Positions 39,975 to 51,416 are shown, counted from the first letter of the stretch. The stretch is DNA of 64,000 nucleotides from Hyaloscypha bicolor E (GCF_002865645.1 NW_020194619.1:620001-684000), one strand, 5' to 3'. Notes: generated by a model from the sequence alone, not told the origin. Translations and numbers: made by a program.

Positions 39975-40800
39975 GCAATATACTTGGCTGATAGTCTCAA
40001 GGCCTTACAACAACCTCAGAGCTTTGAGTGGTCTGCCAGTGAACACTATATCTAGGTAAGATGTGTCTGGAGTAAGTCAACAGTTGTGCTTGGCGTGAAG
40101 GTACTGTACTTGAACCTTCATTCGAAGGAAAGGCATTCGATGTCCAAAGGATACAGCCATGTGACCTGACCAAGGGGCACAGCCGAAAGTTTAGCCTCCA
40201 CGAATTTCTTGTTAGATGTTGTGCCTAAGAAATTGTCCTTCTAGATTCCCACCGCCTCCAAAGTGAATCTTAGTATTCAAGCGTTTTTGTTGCACTTTGC
40301 TTCAATCTCCAAGGGTTTTGGATATATCGAGATTGTCTTCAGACTGGAAAGTGAATCGGTAAAATAATATTTGCAATGGATGAAATCGCTATGCAATTCG
40401 GAGCTTCAATATTTGCAAAGCAGCATGACCAGTTTCAGACGATATTGATACTCTAATGCTTTCCAATTACCTTCGGATCTCCTTGTGCTTTTCCTGAGCA
40501 GACTGACAGTTCTTCCCTGCTACGCACATCCTGTATAAGCTGATTCCACACCAACTTGAATGCTTATTTATATCTTCTAAATTTTCATCCTCACACCACA
40601 GTCCCAAGAAAGCAACAGTCATTCACACACGGTAGTCTTGAGTCTCTATAGACCTCTCGGCTCCCTACAATTTTCTCTATTCGGCTGTCCCACACGGAGC
40701 TCTAAGGAGCTCTAAAAGATCTGGCGAAAAAGTCACGAGAGCCATGATTTACCACAAGGTTCAAGGCATCCCATCTCAATTTCTTGAATGACAGTAACGA
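39975..40800. other. Intergenic with a small copy of upstream coding sequence
   Basis: About 825 bp. Positions 40239-40263 match 39611-39635 of the zinc-knuckle gene at 24 of 25 bases. Otherwise no gene; the right end is CT/CA-rich and may be a leader for the ORF at 40801. Confidence 0.35.
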
Positions 40801-41031
40801 ATGCGAATTGCAACAACCTCATCCGCTCCACTCAAATCCGCTTGTCACTCTAATCATCTAAAACTTTCCATCCTCCCGACTCGGAATTCCTTTGCTTTAT
40901 CAGCTCGTGACACGGCGGCAGAGAGGATTCATGGTGGCACACAAACGGGCGCGAAGGGGTCGATGCATACGGCCTCGTCAGCGGCAGCAACGGGAGCAGC
41001 GAGTGCCATAGCAGCAAGAAGGCGAAACTAA
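40801..41031 (+). CDS. Small hypothetical protein (76 aa)
   Basis: Single ATG frame. The first 35 residues contain no acidic residues and several Arg/Lys/Ser (MRIATTSSAPLKSACHSNHL), which would fit a mitochondrial presequence. The C-terminus is Ala/Gly/Ser-rich: RIHGGTQTGAKGSMHTASSA then AATGAASAIAARRRN. No domain recognised. Coding-like composition and an upstream CT-rich leader support it; no homologue is claimed. Confidence 0.35.
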   Translation: MRIATTSSAPLKSACHSNHLKLSILPTRNSFALSARDTAAERIHGGTQTGAKGSMHTASSAAATGAASAIAARRRN

Positions 41032-41433
41032 GGATGGCTTGGGATTGTATGTTGGCTGCTTGAGATTCCGTGAGTGTTTGGTGACAGTGCAACATCCAGA
41101 CGGTTGCGCGAAGAATATCTCAGGGCAAAGAACTCTCGCTTCTTGCAACGATAGACTTCTACCACAACCAAGAAAACGCCAGGATCGCATTGTGCAACAA
41201 AGAGAAAAGCGAATTGTTGATGCGGACGTAAAAGGGAGAACAGTAGAGGCTTTGACGAGTACAACATAAAATATCGCTCAGCCCCAATGTCTCGATTCTC
41301 ACAGAAGAACCTCAGGAGGTTCACCCATTGTAAGGCAGATCATCTGGCTTATAGCCACTTTTCCTTAGAACGCCAAACTCCACCATGCTCCCTTATCCCT
41401 TCATGGCGCCTTTATCATACAGTTTTCTTAACT
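41032..41433. other. Intergenic, convergent, no gene seen
   Basis: About 400 bp between the small ORF and the 3' end of the Cwf18 gene. Nothing supported. Confidence 0.35.
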
Positions 41434-42057
41434 CTATTGCAAATCTTCATCCTCCTTCTGGCGTCTCTCTTCCTCTTCCTCCTCTCTTTCCCTCAATTTG
41501 ACCCCTTCAACCAGAGTAACACCTTCCATTCCCATTTCCTCTCCGCCCTCGCTAGCTGTGATGGATCCATTCCCAGACTTCGACTTTGCCGCTTTCTGTG
41601 CCCCCTCTATCCTCTCCCTGACCATCCTGGCAATAGCGTTTTCCGTCCTAACATTGAGGATCTCGAGCTTCTTCTCCAGGTCCCTCTTCAAATCCCAATT
41701 AGGTTTCTTGGGTTGTAACTTGAATAGATCCACACCTTTGTCGTCTTGTTCCTCCTCCTCGGCTTTCTTCCTGATCTCCTCCTCGACTTCTCTTGCCTGC
41801 TGCTCTAGGGTCTTCTCGACGGCCAATGTTGGCGGTGCTTCGAATCCTAGCTTCGGGCCTTTGGCTTCCGGGTCATAATTTCTTCCAGACAGATGTAGCT
41901 TTGCTATATCTGGCTCGGCGGGTGGTGATGGCGAGCGTGTTGATTCTGGGGCTACGATTTCATCGCCTGGTTGCTTGCGCTTCAGGGATTTGAGTTTGGC
42001 TAGGCGCGCTTTTCGTTCATCTGCTGCTGCGCCTAAGGTCGCATGAGTCGCAGACAT
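41434..42057 (-). CDS. Spliceosomal protein Cwf18 (CCDC12 family)
   Basis: Small component of the Prp19/Cdc5-associated spliceosome. Single exon, 207 residues. The cwf18 domain spans about residues 10-165: ADERKARLAKLKSLKRKQ, LSGRNYDPEAKGPKLGFEAP, TLEQQAREVEEEIRKKAEEE, VDLFKLQPKKPNWDLKRDLE KKLEILNVRTENAIARMVRE. The W in PKKPNWDLKRDLEKKL and the RTxxAI(A/N)xMVRER helix are diagnostic. The C-terminal 40 residues are an extra Gly/Glu-rich tail ending in a poly-Glu/Arg stretch. Shares a 220 bp divergent promoter with the PPR gene. Confidence 0.92.
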   Translation of the reverse strand: MSATHATLGAAADERKARLAKLKSLKRKQPGDEIVAPESTRSPSPPAEPDIAKLHLSGRNYDPEAKGPKLGFEAPPTLAVEKTLEQQAREVEEEIRKKAEEEEQDDKGVDLFKLQPKKPNWDLKRDLEKKLEILNVRTENAIARMVRERIEGAQKAAKSKSGNGSITASEGGEEMGMEGVTLVEGVKLREREEEEEERRQKEDEDLQ

Positions 42058-42278
42058 ATTGTGTGAGTTGTAGGGAGGATTAATCTTTCTAGATTGTGGA
42101 GATGTTCTTGGTCAACTGAAGCTGTGAGGTTGCGCCAAATTTCTCAGCCTGATGCGGCCGCATACTAAAAAAGAAAAGAGGGATCCCCTGTGTCGGGGCT
42201 ACAATTCAAGCCTTTTTCCACCTCTTCTAACTCATGCATCACGAAGCAATGTGGTGAACGAAACACTCTCCTCAGCTG

Positions 42279-45200
42279 ATGCCTCCACGCTTCAAACTGC
42301 TGACGAAACGCTGGCCACCGTTCGATCTGTCCATCCTTCCATTCCTCGCGCCTCGAGTTTTTCAACCATGGCCGTGCAAAGGGCGTCCAGTCCATTCGGC
42401 AACGGCACAGGCAGTTCGACAGAAGTCCGAAGCTGTGAAGGACGCTTATGAAGCCTTGCCGCTGGAGAATAGTGGAGGAAAAAGCCATTTTGTGGGTTCA
42501 ACATCGCGCATCCAGGGGAAGAAACGGGAGGTTCACAAACTGCCTCGAGAGTTCGATCGTTCTATGAGCAATGATACAAATGACGAATACAACTGGCGCC
42601 AAGGACTGGAGAAACCTCCAGGAGGAAACACTGATGGTCATTACTCTGGCGTAGAGGCTTCTGGGATATCTGAAGAGGAGTCGCGCAGAGAGTATGAGGC
42701 AATCTGGTACTCTCGAAGCAAGAAACTTCACGAAGCGCTAAGGGATGTTGATGGCCTCCCCCCTGGCCCAGAATCCTCTGGGAGCTCTGAAGAGGAGGAC
42801 TTCCGCAGAAAATATAGGGAAATTTGGGGTCCCCGACCTAAGATAAAACCTCCAATGGCATCAATAAGGAGAGTGCCTTTCTTACCCGGGGACGAGAAAG
42901 ACCCCGAAGAGGCAAGGCCTATGAGACGCGAAGCACTCAAAATTCGTTACCATCTGCTCAGTCGCAGCGCGATGAGGAGACCTCAACAACGGGTCGGTCT
43001 AAAGAGGGATCGAGCCCGTCAACTCGAAGCGGACAGAAAGAAATCTTTGGAAGCATCAAGACGAAGGAGGCTCTGTCTCCAGTCGCAGGCTAGAGCAAAG
43101 CAGCAAAACATACCGCCCAACAGGCCAAAATGGGTTCGCCTTAGTCCGTATACCGACTCTAGCCTCTATACCCCGTTTAGGACTTGGCACCGGCGATTTG
43201 CAGTTTTAAATCTTCGCCATGAGTTGTCCATGAAAGGAAAGAGACTGCCAAGATTCGTCTTCCAGCAAACTTCGAGATTCCCTTTGACATTCCTTAGAGA
43301 ATTAATGGATGAAGGAGATAATTCTCTGGAGCTACGTCTGAAATGGGAAAAGTTTAGCCCACAACGGAAAATGGAGATATGGCCAGAGCTTATGATCAAG
43401 ACGTTGCAAACCAAAACCGGCAAAACTTTGAAAATCATAGCCGGAACATATGCTCAGGAGCCGTTTCCTCCTCCGTATGCGCTCTCAGACTGTCTGAACT
43501 ATGTTATCTCTTTTTTCCTCGGTGGACGACCTGGACCTCGCGCACCAAATCTCATTCGCAGAATACACAATTCAGTCTTCGGTCTGCTGCAGATCGGGCC
43601 GAAGGACTATCTTCACATCTCTCAACATTCAACGTTTCTCCTATTATCCCACGCAGATCCATTTCTGTTGAAGAAGCTGTACAAGATAATGACAGACATC
43701 CGCCACCCGCTACACCAAAATACTTTGATGAACTTTGCGTACCGCTTTGCAAAGGTCGGTGAGACAGATACTGTCTTGGAGATTCTGCAGAAGTTGAAGC
43801 TCTACGGTTCTGACTTCAACAGCCCGAAAATGCTTAGTTTGTGCTCGAAAATACTTGATCGGTCCGTCAGAGGTCCAGACACGGCCTACTCCGATTCGGA
43901 TATATTTGAGCGCATGCTTGGGTGGGGAATGCAGCCAAATATTATCACATATAACGTCCTTATCAAAAATTCGGTGGATATCGGTAACCACAGCACTGCG
44001 TGGCAGATTCACGACATGATGATAGAGAGTGGAATCGAGCCAGATACTTACACGTATTCGATTCTACTGAACGATTCAAAACACAGAATGGACTCCGAGG
44101 CTATTGAAGCAGTTATGGAAATCGTTCGGGGCAAGGGGTTAATGAGTGCTCACATTGTCACTGATGTTCTAGATGCAATTTTCCTTCTCTACCGGCAAAA
44201 GGCCAAGGAGCATGACCAGCCTTCTGAACCTCATGCTGCTTTTTATCACATGTTGAAGGTTTATATGGAAACTTTTCGAATTCAGCCATTAGCACGAATT
44301 ATTCCCTGGATCTCAGATATATTACCAAACGCCCAACGCCTAGAGACTTCACCGATACCCCAAGATGAACTCGAGCAGCCGCCCATGCCGACACAAGCTT
44401 TGATGATAAGTGCATTTCTCTACGGCTTGCGGGATGCGTGGGCTGTCAAGCAATTTTATAACCATTTCCGCCTTCTTATGTCGACCAGTGATCCGGTTAT
44501 TGCAGATTTTCTCGAAACGACCCATATTTGGAACTCGGTCCTCCTGGCACTGGGTAAATTTCCGGACACGCTTGGTGATTGCACAGCCATTGTTGGAGAT
44601 ATGCTTGCACCATCCACTGTAGGCGAAGATCCTTTGGCCAGCCAGATCGAACCCGAATCGTCTCTGATAGGTGGGACGTTCGAGGCGCAATCGAAGGTTG
44701 AGGGTTCTGAAAACGACGTCGAAATCTCGAAATCCCAACGTCTCGTTGACTCTAACCCAACTCAAGATTCTCTCCCTCAGCTATCCGAAACTCTAGAGGA
44801 AAAGCCAAGAAGACCACACATTCCGCCAAAGCCTGACGTACGCACGTGGTCCATCCTCCTCAAGATTTTCATGAACCAGCACCAAACCCGCGCCGCAGCG
44901 AAAGTTTTCACAATGATGCAAGAAAAGGGCATCATTGAGCCGAACTTTGTAACCTGGACGAGTCTCGTAAACGGATACGCTCGTGTACAGGACACGAAAA
45001 ATACTGCCGATGTCATCTCTCGCATGGAACGCGCTGGTCTAGAAGTAGATCTGCGGCCGTTGACGCTCATGTTCAAGATTAGTAAACGAAGAGAGCTTCT
45101 TGAGGCGATGAGGAGGCGGCGGAATATGGAATTAAATCCGGGAGCAGAGTTCCTGGATCTGCTGCAGAATGATATGCGGAATCCGCGGGATGAGGAGCAG

Positions 45201-45320
45201 TCTCATGAGACAAACATCGCAGCAGATGGAGAGGACTTTATCTTTCGGGATCTGGAGGCCGATGCAGAGGACAGTATCATTAACGACTCTGATATCAGGA
45301 CGAAGCAGATGGCAATGTAG
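42279..45320 (+). CDS. Pentatricopeptide-repeat protein, probably mitochondrial
   Basis: Organelle RNA-binding protein by family. Single exon of 1,013 residues. The N-terminus MPPRFKLLTKRWPPFDLSIL is basic and lacks acidic residues for about 35 positions apart from one Asp, compatible with import. Residues 60-300 are charged and disordered. Helical repeats start near 380; clear PPR motifs are MQPNIITYNVLIKNSVDIGN (about 550), IEPDTYTYSILLNDSK (about 587), KPDVRTWSILLKIFMNQHQT (about 851), IEPNFVTWTSLVNGYARVQD (about 886) and LEVDLRPLTLMFKISKRREL (about 922). The spacing of about 35 residues is right. It lacks an SMR or nuclease domain. The RNA target cannot be guessed from sequence. Confidence 0.88.
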   Translation: MPPRFKLLTKRWPPFDLSILPFLAPRVFQPWPCKGRPVHSATAQAVRQKSEAVKDAYEALPLENSGGKSHFVGSTSRIQGKKREVHKLPREFDRSMSNDTNDEYNWRQGLEKPPGGNTDGHYSGVEASGISEEESRREYEAIWYSRSKKLHEALRDVDGLPPGPESSGSSEEEDFRRKYREIWGPRPKIKPPMASIRRVPFLPGDEKDPEEARPMRREALKIRYHLLSRSAMRRPQQRVGLKRDRARQLEADRKKSLEASRRRRLCLQSQARAKQQNIPPNRPKWVRLSPYTDSSLYTPFRTWHRRFAVLNLRHELSMKGKRLPRFVFQQTSRFPLTFLRELMDEGDNSLELRLKWEKFSPQRKMEIWPELMIKTLQTKTGKTLKIIAGTYAQEPFPPPYALSDCLNYVISFFLGGRPGPRAPNLIRRIHNSVFGLLQIGPKDYLHISQHSTFLLLSHADPFLLKKLYKIMTDIRHPLHQNTLMNFAYRFAKVGETDTVLEILQKLKLYGSDFNSPKMLSLCSKILDRSVRGPDTAYSDSDIFERMLGWGMQPNIITYNVLIKNSVDIGNHSTAWQIHDMMIESGIEPDTYTYSILLNDSKHRMDSEAIEAVMEIVRGKGLMSAHIVTDVLDAIFLLYRQKAKEHDQPSEPHAAFYHMLKVYMETFRIQPLARIIPWISDILPNAQRLETSPIPQDELEQPPMPTQALMISAFLYGLRDAWAVKQFYNHFRLLMSTSDPVIADFLETTHIWNSVLLALGKFPDTLGDCTAIVGDMLAPSTVGEDPLASQIEPESSLIGGTFEAQSKVEGSENDVEISKSQRLVDSNPTQDSLPQLSETLEEKPRRPHIPPKPDVRTWSILLKIFMNQHQTRAAAKVFTMMQEKGIIEPNFVTWTSLVNGYARVQDTKNTADVISRMERAGLEVDLRPLTLMFKISKRRELLEAMRRRRNMELNPGAEFLDLLQNDMRNPRDEEQSHETNIAADGEDFIFRDLEADAEDSIINDSDIRTKQMAM

Positions 45321-45775
45321 AGACGAGATGAGAACAAGGACTGGAGACTCTTGAAAAGGGATGGCCGCTTCCATCTCCACACGAGGTGTATACGCAACTC
45401 ATTGCAGGCTTTTTATTGTATCATGTGTTTGATTGGCATAGATGACTTGTGTTTTATATGTACAATACCTATGATACCCCTTGGCAGTCACTTAGAAGAA
45501 ACTCAATCCTGCTCTCCTACATTTCGGTGCGGTTATTACCTCGGATAATGCCGAACCTTTAAACTGGTCTGAGAATAGCCGCAAATATTGCCATGGCAAG
45601 GTCCTTGATTAAATTGTACAAGACGCTCCTGGCCTGCATTACAGATGGGTATCGATCATATTGACTATCTTATTTCGCCATCGCGCCGGCTCCAAATAAC
45701 GCTCAATGCTCACAGCAATTGCCGTTCTCCCAGATTTGTTCATCTGTCTCAATTTTCCTCGATAGCCCGGTCCTT
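45321..45775. other. Convergent intergenic region
   Basis: About 455 bp between the 3' ends of the PPR and RBR genes. Nothing beyond 3' UTRs seen. Confidence 0.35.
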
Positions 45776-47969
45776 TCATGCGCTCTCAGATTTGCAAGCA
45801 CCGCAAATAACTGTCCCGCATCTACACTCCCATGCCAAGGAATCCATCTTCTCCTTCCGCTCTTTAGCAAGCTTCTCGCCGTTCGCGTGCTTGGTCATAG
45901 CCTCAGCTCTGTCACACGAGAGACATTGAATACCGCAGTCACAAGTCCATAACCGGCTAGGGTCTCCATTCCGCGAAGCAGGAGGCTGTTTCGGACAACG
46001 AGTGCAGACAATATGTCTAGAGACACATTGCCAAGCTGGCTCTCCATAAAAAGTGATTGGAGAGGGTGGACTCATGCCGGTCATTTCCGTGTCCTCGTCA
46101 AGAGTAGGTTTTGGAGGTGCCTCTTTGGCTGAAGGTTGCACAATTCGAAAACATCTGTTGCATTCCATATCGCGCCGTTCTAAGGTAGAGGGGCTCGCGG
46201 GAATAACTAGGCTCCATATATGTTGACATCCCCAAGCATCAATAATGTGTCCGTACGGTTCCGGGCCAAAGTCAGGACCTGCACCTTCGTAGAATCCTGC
46301 ATTGCCGTCAAGGTCGTCTTCTTCCACATGATAATCCGGTTCGGCATCAGATGCGTCATCGTCACATTGGCCCTGAATCTGTCAGATCTATAAGTGTTGT
46401 TGGACAATGTGGGGGGATGAAAAGTAACTAGGAACTTACACCGCATTGATTAATTGGTAACATGCACTCCCAACAGAAGTGCGCACCGCATCTGCATTCA
46501 ATATGAGAGCAACCGTACATTCTCCGAACTCCAGCTCGGCATTTAGGGCAACGTTTAATCTTCCATTTTTTCAATTGTTCCTCAAGAGCAGGATCAAGAT
46601 CATTCTCTGGGCACTCTCCAATATGCGTGAGGGACCTGCATTTTGTGCAGACCGAGACACCGCAGATAGGACATGCCACGTGTGATTTTATTTCTCTTTT
46701 TGGGTTACTAAACGCATGCGGGGGAGAGGGTGTTGGGAATGTTGTCGTATCGCCTGCATCGTTGTAGGGTGTAGCTGGTCGTTGACGGATTTTGGTATAC
46801 ATTCGTGGTGGAATGAAAGCAGAGCATGTTGGTATAGGGCAGTATATCCTATCTGGAGTAGCCCATTCTTCGTACTTTGCCTTATAGAGCTCAATCTGTG
46901 CATTGTTGAGAAGATTGGCAACTGCCGAGAGCGGGATAATGGAGCAGCATTTCGGTGGCATTTTGGATTCATTCTTGCAAGCATCCAGGAACCAGTCTTT
47001 CAGACATCCTGCACAGAAGTCCCCGGATGTGCATCTCTTGCACTGATCTGATATCAGTTAGCGTTGGTTGGATCAACAACGGCAACGAGAATGGGGATGA
47101 AAGCAAGGGCATACATACGGGGAAAGTGACTCTTCGGATCTTCTCCCTCGAATTTTTCAAGGCCTGGAATAGTTAACACCATGACCAATTGAGACACAAC
47201 GGAGCGAATGAAGATATAAAAGGACAGGAATAATGGCAGGCATGATTCTCCAAGAAAACCGAACGAGTTGGGTGGTAACTTACATAACACACAAGTTTTG
47301 CATGTCCAGGTGACACCTGGTCTTGCTGTAGGAGTTGCCAGTTCTTGTGAATTCTGGAAATTAAGTTCAGGGAGTGTTTGAGAAGGATCTGAGGGTGTGT
47401 CAGCCATTAGCAAACAGAGCCTTACACCAAACACCTTTGATCGAACTCGTTCAAAGAAATGCTTGAGCCAGTAAGTGGTTCTTCGCATCATATGAGCATA
47501 ATTTGTACTCTTAAAAGGTAGAGTCTATAATGTATTGAATGTTCAGGCTCGCTGGAAGATATAAAAAAAGAGAGACTTGCAGTGATCAGGCGGTACAGTG
47601 CCTCGAGGATGACTCATGTAGTAATCAACGTCCCAACGCTGTTCACTGGTTTCGGGTGGGGGCGGGGGCGGAAGCTCTATCCTATGACGGAATGTAGAGT
47701 CAAACGGAGGTCGATATGCTGTCCCAGGTGGGTACAGGTGGCGAGGCTGAGGCACCGGCGTTTGTATTGGCGGAGGATGGGTCAGAGATGGTTGTGGAAT
47801 GTACTGGTATGCTGGATTTGGGTAGCTGGTCTAGTCAGCAAAGCAATGTCCGTGAATAGGTTGGAATCATAGTTGTGACTGACCTTGTGTCTCTTGAGGA
47901 TGGAGGAGGCGCCGCATGATTGAGCATGTCATTGATGGCTAGAGGACGGCGCGGCTGGTTGTTGGCCAT
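45776..47969 (-). CDS. RING-IBR-RING (RBR) type protein, putative E3 ubiquitin ligase
   Basis: Model: exons 47969-47884, 47825-47577, 47507-47284, 47164-47120, 47047-46440, 46378-45776, phase-consistent, 604 residues. Residues 1-110 are Pro/Tyr-rich. RING1 is about 180-225 (TCKTCVLCLEKF, FPHQCKRCTSGDFCAGCLKD, CKNESKMPPKCC), IBR about 235-330 (WATPDRIYCPIPTCSAFIPP, VACPICGVSVCTKCRSLTH) and RING2 367-404 (RCPKCRAGVRRMYGCSHIEC RCGAHFCWEC). RBR ligases use a RING2 cysteine for a ubiquitin thioester; the GCSHIEC pattern supplies it. The C-terminal 200 residues add a second Cys-rich region (CNRCF, CVSRHIVCTRC, WTCDCGIQCLSC, CRCGTVICGACK) not typical of ARI or parkin. Weak points: the exon 2/3 junction, and a 39 nt stop-free stretch 47389-47427 that could also be an intron. 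Confidence 0.8.
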
Positions 47970-48907
47970 GCTAGAAGGGGAATTGGGTTGCTCTTCCTGA
48001 GGGGCAAAGGCCCGGCTTCCGTGCTGAAAGTGGTACATGGCTGAACAAGCCGGGGGACGTTGTCTGCCTAGAGAGGAGATCAAAGCCCGATGGCGTGCAC
48101 GCCGAGTGACTGCAGGGGTCGAGCAGCCAAGGCTACCGCGCAATGGCTGCCAGAAGCCACTTCGAATCGGCGCGAGCTTTATTTCTTGAATGACCGTGTT
48201 CTGTCAGTGGCTTTGTGGAAAAGGTTGTCTGTCTGCGAGTTCATGGGAGTGTAGTTGAGGAAATGAAATTCGGGATGCGTTGGCCTCGTGTTACAGTGCC
48301 CTTGGCCCGGCTTCAGCCTTGTGCGAACGCTCGCGTTGATTGGCTAGGAGCTCTCGAACAGCGGCAGAACACCAAACATGTAAATCAAAAAGATGTCGTA
48401 ATGAATAGAAGGTATGAGTAAAGCCGACCCCAGGCCAGTCTGGTACTTTAACTGATTGTATAGCAATTACCTTTTCTCTACAAGGCTGTGAACAGAAATC
48501 CGGGGAAGGAAGCTGGAAATTGAATATCATCAAAAAAAATTATATTGCAAACGCGAGAAAGTTTGCTACGATATCTTTCTCGATTTAGAAGTCTCGATGT
48601 GGTTTCGTTTTTTGCATTGCGAACAATATCTTGCCCAGACTTTCTACTGTCTGCGCCCTATTTCTTTCGTTCACCTCATGTATGAATGGAGAGGCACAGC
48701 GGGGCACAGTGGGGCATTTCTTATCTTATCAGAAAGTGACTTTCAGCCCATTTTTTCATTTTCATCTTCATCTCGTGTGAAACATCAACCTCCTCGCTCA
48801 AGTGTAGATTGATGGCTTGGCGGCTTTTACCAAATCCTTTCATTCGATGCTCATATAAGCTGTCAATATCAACAGTGGGGAAGGAAACAGGATAGCGATT
48901 GGCAAAG
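47970..48907. promoter_or_regulatory. Divergent region RBR gene / SHB17
   Basis: About 940 bp between divergent starts. Contains a small direct repeat GGCACAGCGGGGCACAGTGG near 48690-48715. No other gene or TATA box recognised. Confidence 0.35.
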
Positions 48908-49658
48908 ATGCCAGACAAGGACGCCGGAACTCCTCGAGTTTTTCTCATTCGACATGGTCAGTGATCTTTCAATGCTGTTGTTCTAGAAGATGTTAATTGA
49001 AATAGGTGAAACTGAATGGACGAAATCTGGCCAGTACACAGGAAGAAGTGATATTCCTCTCACGGCAGATGGAGAGAAGCAGGTCATCTCCTCAGCTCGT
49101 GTGGTCGTTGGACCAGGCAAGATGATTGATCCCTCAAGGGTAACTCAACTGTTCATCAGTCCTCGCCTTCGAGCTCTCCGAACGTACGAATTGCTATTTG
49201 ACGAGCCCACAAGACACCAATTCGAGGGGAAGGTGGAAATAACGGAGGATATTCGAGAATGGGATTATGGATTGTACGAAGGAATTCTACCGTCTCAGGC
49301 AAAGGCAGGTCGAAAAGAGCGCGGTTTGGACAGAGAAAAATCTTGGAATATCTGGGTGGATGGTTGTGAAAAAGGGGAATCGCCTGCAGAGATCAAAAGT
49401 CGACTTGATGGTGTCATTGCAAAGATCAGAGAGATTCAAGGGCCTTATATGCATGGAGAGAAGCCTGTGGATGTGGTGATCATTGCCCATGGACAGATTC
49501 TCAGGGCTTTTGCAAGACGGTGGCTCGGGTTTGAAGTCGGTGTGAAACTTCCCATGATGTTAGAGCCAGGGGCCGTCGGGGTCCTTTCTTATGAGCACCA
49601 TAATGTTGACGAGCCTGCATTTATGCTTGGGGTCAACATGGCAGACAGGGAAGAGTAA
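48908..49658 (+). CDS. SHB17: Sedoheptulose-1,7-bisphosphatase-like histidine phosphatase (Shb17)
   Basis: Histidine-phosphatase-superfamily enzyme; yeast Shb17 hydrolyses sedoheptulose 1,7-bisphosphate to feed riboneogenesis. Exons 48908-48956 and 49006-49658 (49 nt intron) give 233 residues. The catalytic loop RVFLIRHGETEWTKSGQYTG spans the splice with H16 as phosphohistidine; TKSGQYTGRSDIPLT is the Shb17-type variant of the family. SPRLRALRTYELLF carries the phosphate-binding Arg, and the second His is H178 in VVIIAHGQILRAFARRW. REWDYGLYEG holds the proton donor Glu/Asp. Length fits yeast Shb17 (271). Cytosolic, no targeting signal. Confidence 0.88.
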
Positions 49659-49754
49659 AGTCAATTAGGGGCGGAAAAGGCGAAAGACCTTATTAGTTCG
49701 AACTAAAAGTTACGGCACGGATTGGGGGAAGTGCTACAAGCAAGATGATAAATC

Positions 49755-50554
49755 TTATGGCTTTCGTTTGAAAGTGTACAAGAACAATCCCTCTCTGGAG
49801 AAGGTTTCTTTATCTTCATCCTCGATCTCTTCGACAATAAATCTCTTATTTGCGTTCTTCATGAAGTGCATGTCTGCTCTTCTCCGTTTCTTGAAGCAGA
49901 AGTATACGACGGCTTCCTTGCACAAGTCAAGGAGATCTGCCAACGTACTCAGAAGTAGTGGGAAGGCCGGCTCGAAATACACGCAGTCCGCTGCCAAAAT
50001 AACATTAGGTTTGTCTCTGAGGACTTCTGCTGGTAGCGGTTCACCCCTAATCTCTCCGTTAAGACGAATCTCTCTAGCATTTGAGAAAGGCATACCAGTT
50101 TAGGACGAGTTCCTTTACACGTGACTCTAGTCCATTTAGAGCAATGTTCTTGCTCATGAGCTCAAACATGTTTTCTTGATCTGTAATGTAGATAGAGTGA
50201 TCAACAGGACATCCCATAGCCACAGCCAATCCAACCAGACCCCCGCCAGCCCCGAGCTCAAGACTTCTTAACGTCAGTTTTCGTGGCAAGGTGAAAGGTA
50301 TTGAATACGCACATTCGTGCATCTTTTAACGAGCCTCGATGATACCGTAGCATTTGTTGAGCTAATACCATCCCGGCCGGCCATAGTTGACCTCCACAGC
50401 CTGTCTTGAGGTCCTCATGAAGTTTTAGTGGGGTTTCGAGGAGGCCCGAAAAGTCGACAGCCGTGGTTGAGGCTACTTTGTAGGTGGGAACCGGTGTAAA
50501 ATATTCTCCAATTGATAGCGGAGAAAATTCTGGTGAAGGAGAGCGTGATGCCAT
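49755..50554 (-). CDS. EFM6: Protein-lysine N-methyltransferase, Efm6-like (METTL21 family)
   Basis: Class I SAM-dependent methyltransferase; Efm6 modifies elongation factor eEF1A in yeast. Exons 50554-50313, 50266-50096 and 50046-49755 give 234 residues. N-terminal GGQLWPAGMVLAQQML precedes the SAM motif I LELGAGGGLVGLAVAMG (about 83-99); VKELVLNWGEPLP crosses intron 2, and NVILAADCVYFEPAFPLLL is the post-II motif of METTL21-like enzymes. VVYFCFKKRRRADMHFMK and the aromatic end GLFLYTFKRKP are those of the Efm6 branch. Introns are 46 and 49 nt. The 3' end lies 97 bp from that of SHB17. Confidence 0.85.
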
Positions 50555-51416
50555 CTTGTGAAGGAGGCTAGATGTCCTGAAGAGACCTTGTCGAAGGGGG
50601 GTTGTGGAGGGGTCGACTAAACTTCCGGCAGAACACCTTCACCGCCCTTCGCTTCATCAACCCCTTTTGTTGCGACGTCCTTCGAACCCCCTTTCTTCAC
50701 TCCTGTATTTGGAAAGCAGTCCCTTGTTCATAAATCACCAAGGGGTGGCGTTATGCCACAATCGATAGAGCGTCACAAATCCGGCTCCTACGGCGTCTTT
50801 CTTGCCTCGTCCTGACCCCACAATTTGGTTCTCACAATGTAGGGATGAACTCTTCTTGCCAGCCCCCGTGCGGTCGTCCAACCAGCATCGACGAAATTGG
50901 TCTGGTCTGTCAGACTATCTTCCATAAAGGTTTAGGCGGTCACATCTCATTTGAGCCTCTAACGGTCGAACGATGGTTGTCTGAACCCCATGTCAGCAAT
51001 TGGCGGGGTGGTTGGACTTTGGCATTCCACAACATCACAACCTTCCCATACTATTTCGCCCACCAGCCTTTCCAGGAGGCACATTCCCTCTCCGCACGTA
51101 AGTTCGGAGTTTTCTCGATCGTTCGATGGCTGGGGTCGGAAGTTTTGATATCCCTTGCAGTGATCCATTCTTTCCCTACAATGTTGAATTCCCAAGTAAG
51201 GCGATACCAGCGATAAGGGGTTCTGCGCCTTCAAGGAAATTATCTCAATGGTACTTCGTGGTTTCCACTTTCCTCAGTTTTAACTCCATCCGTCGATTTC
51301 TATGCATTTTTGATCATCTTCATACTGTCCTACCGTTGATCTGATCATACTTGGCATCCACGGATTTGGACTTCACTATTCATTGTGTCTGCTGCGATCA
51401 TTCAGCTCTCAAGAAG
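50555..51416. promoter_or_regulatory. Divergent region EFM6 / AXL2-like gene
   Basis: About 860 bp between divergent starts. Short open frames exist but none looks coding. It probably contains a long 5' leader for the AXL2-like gene; no motif recognised. Confidence 0.35.
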
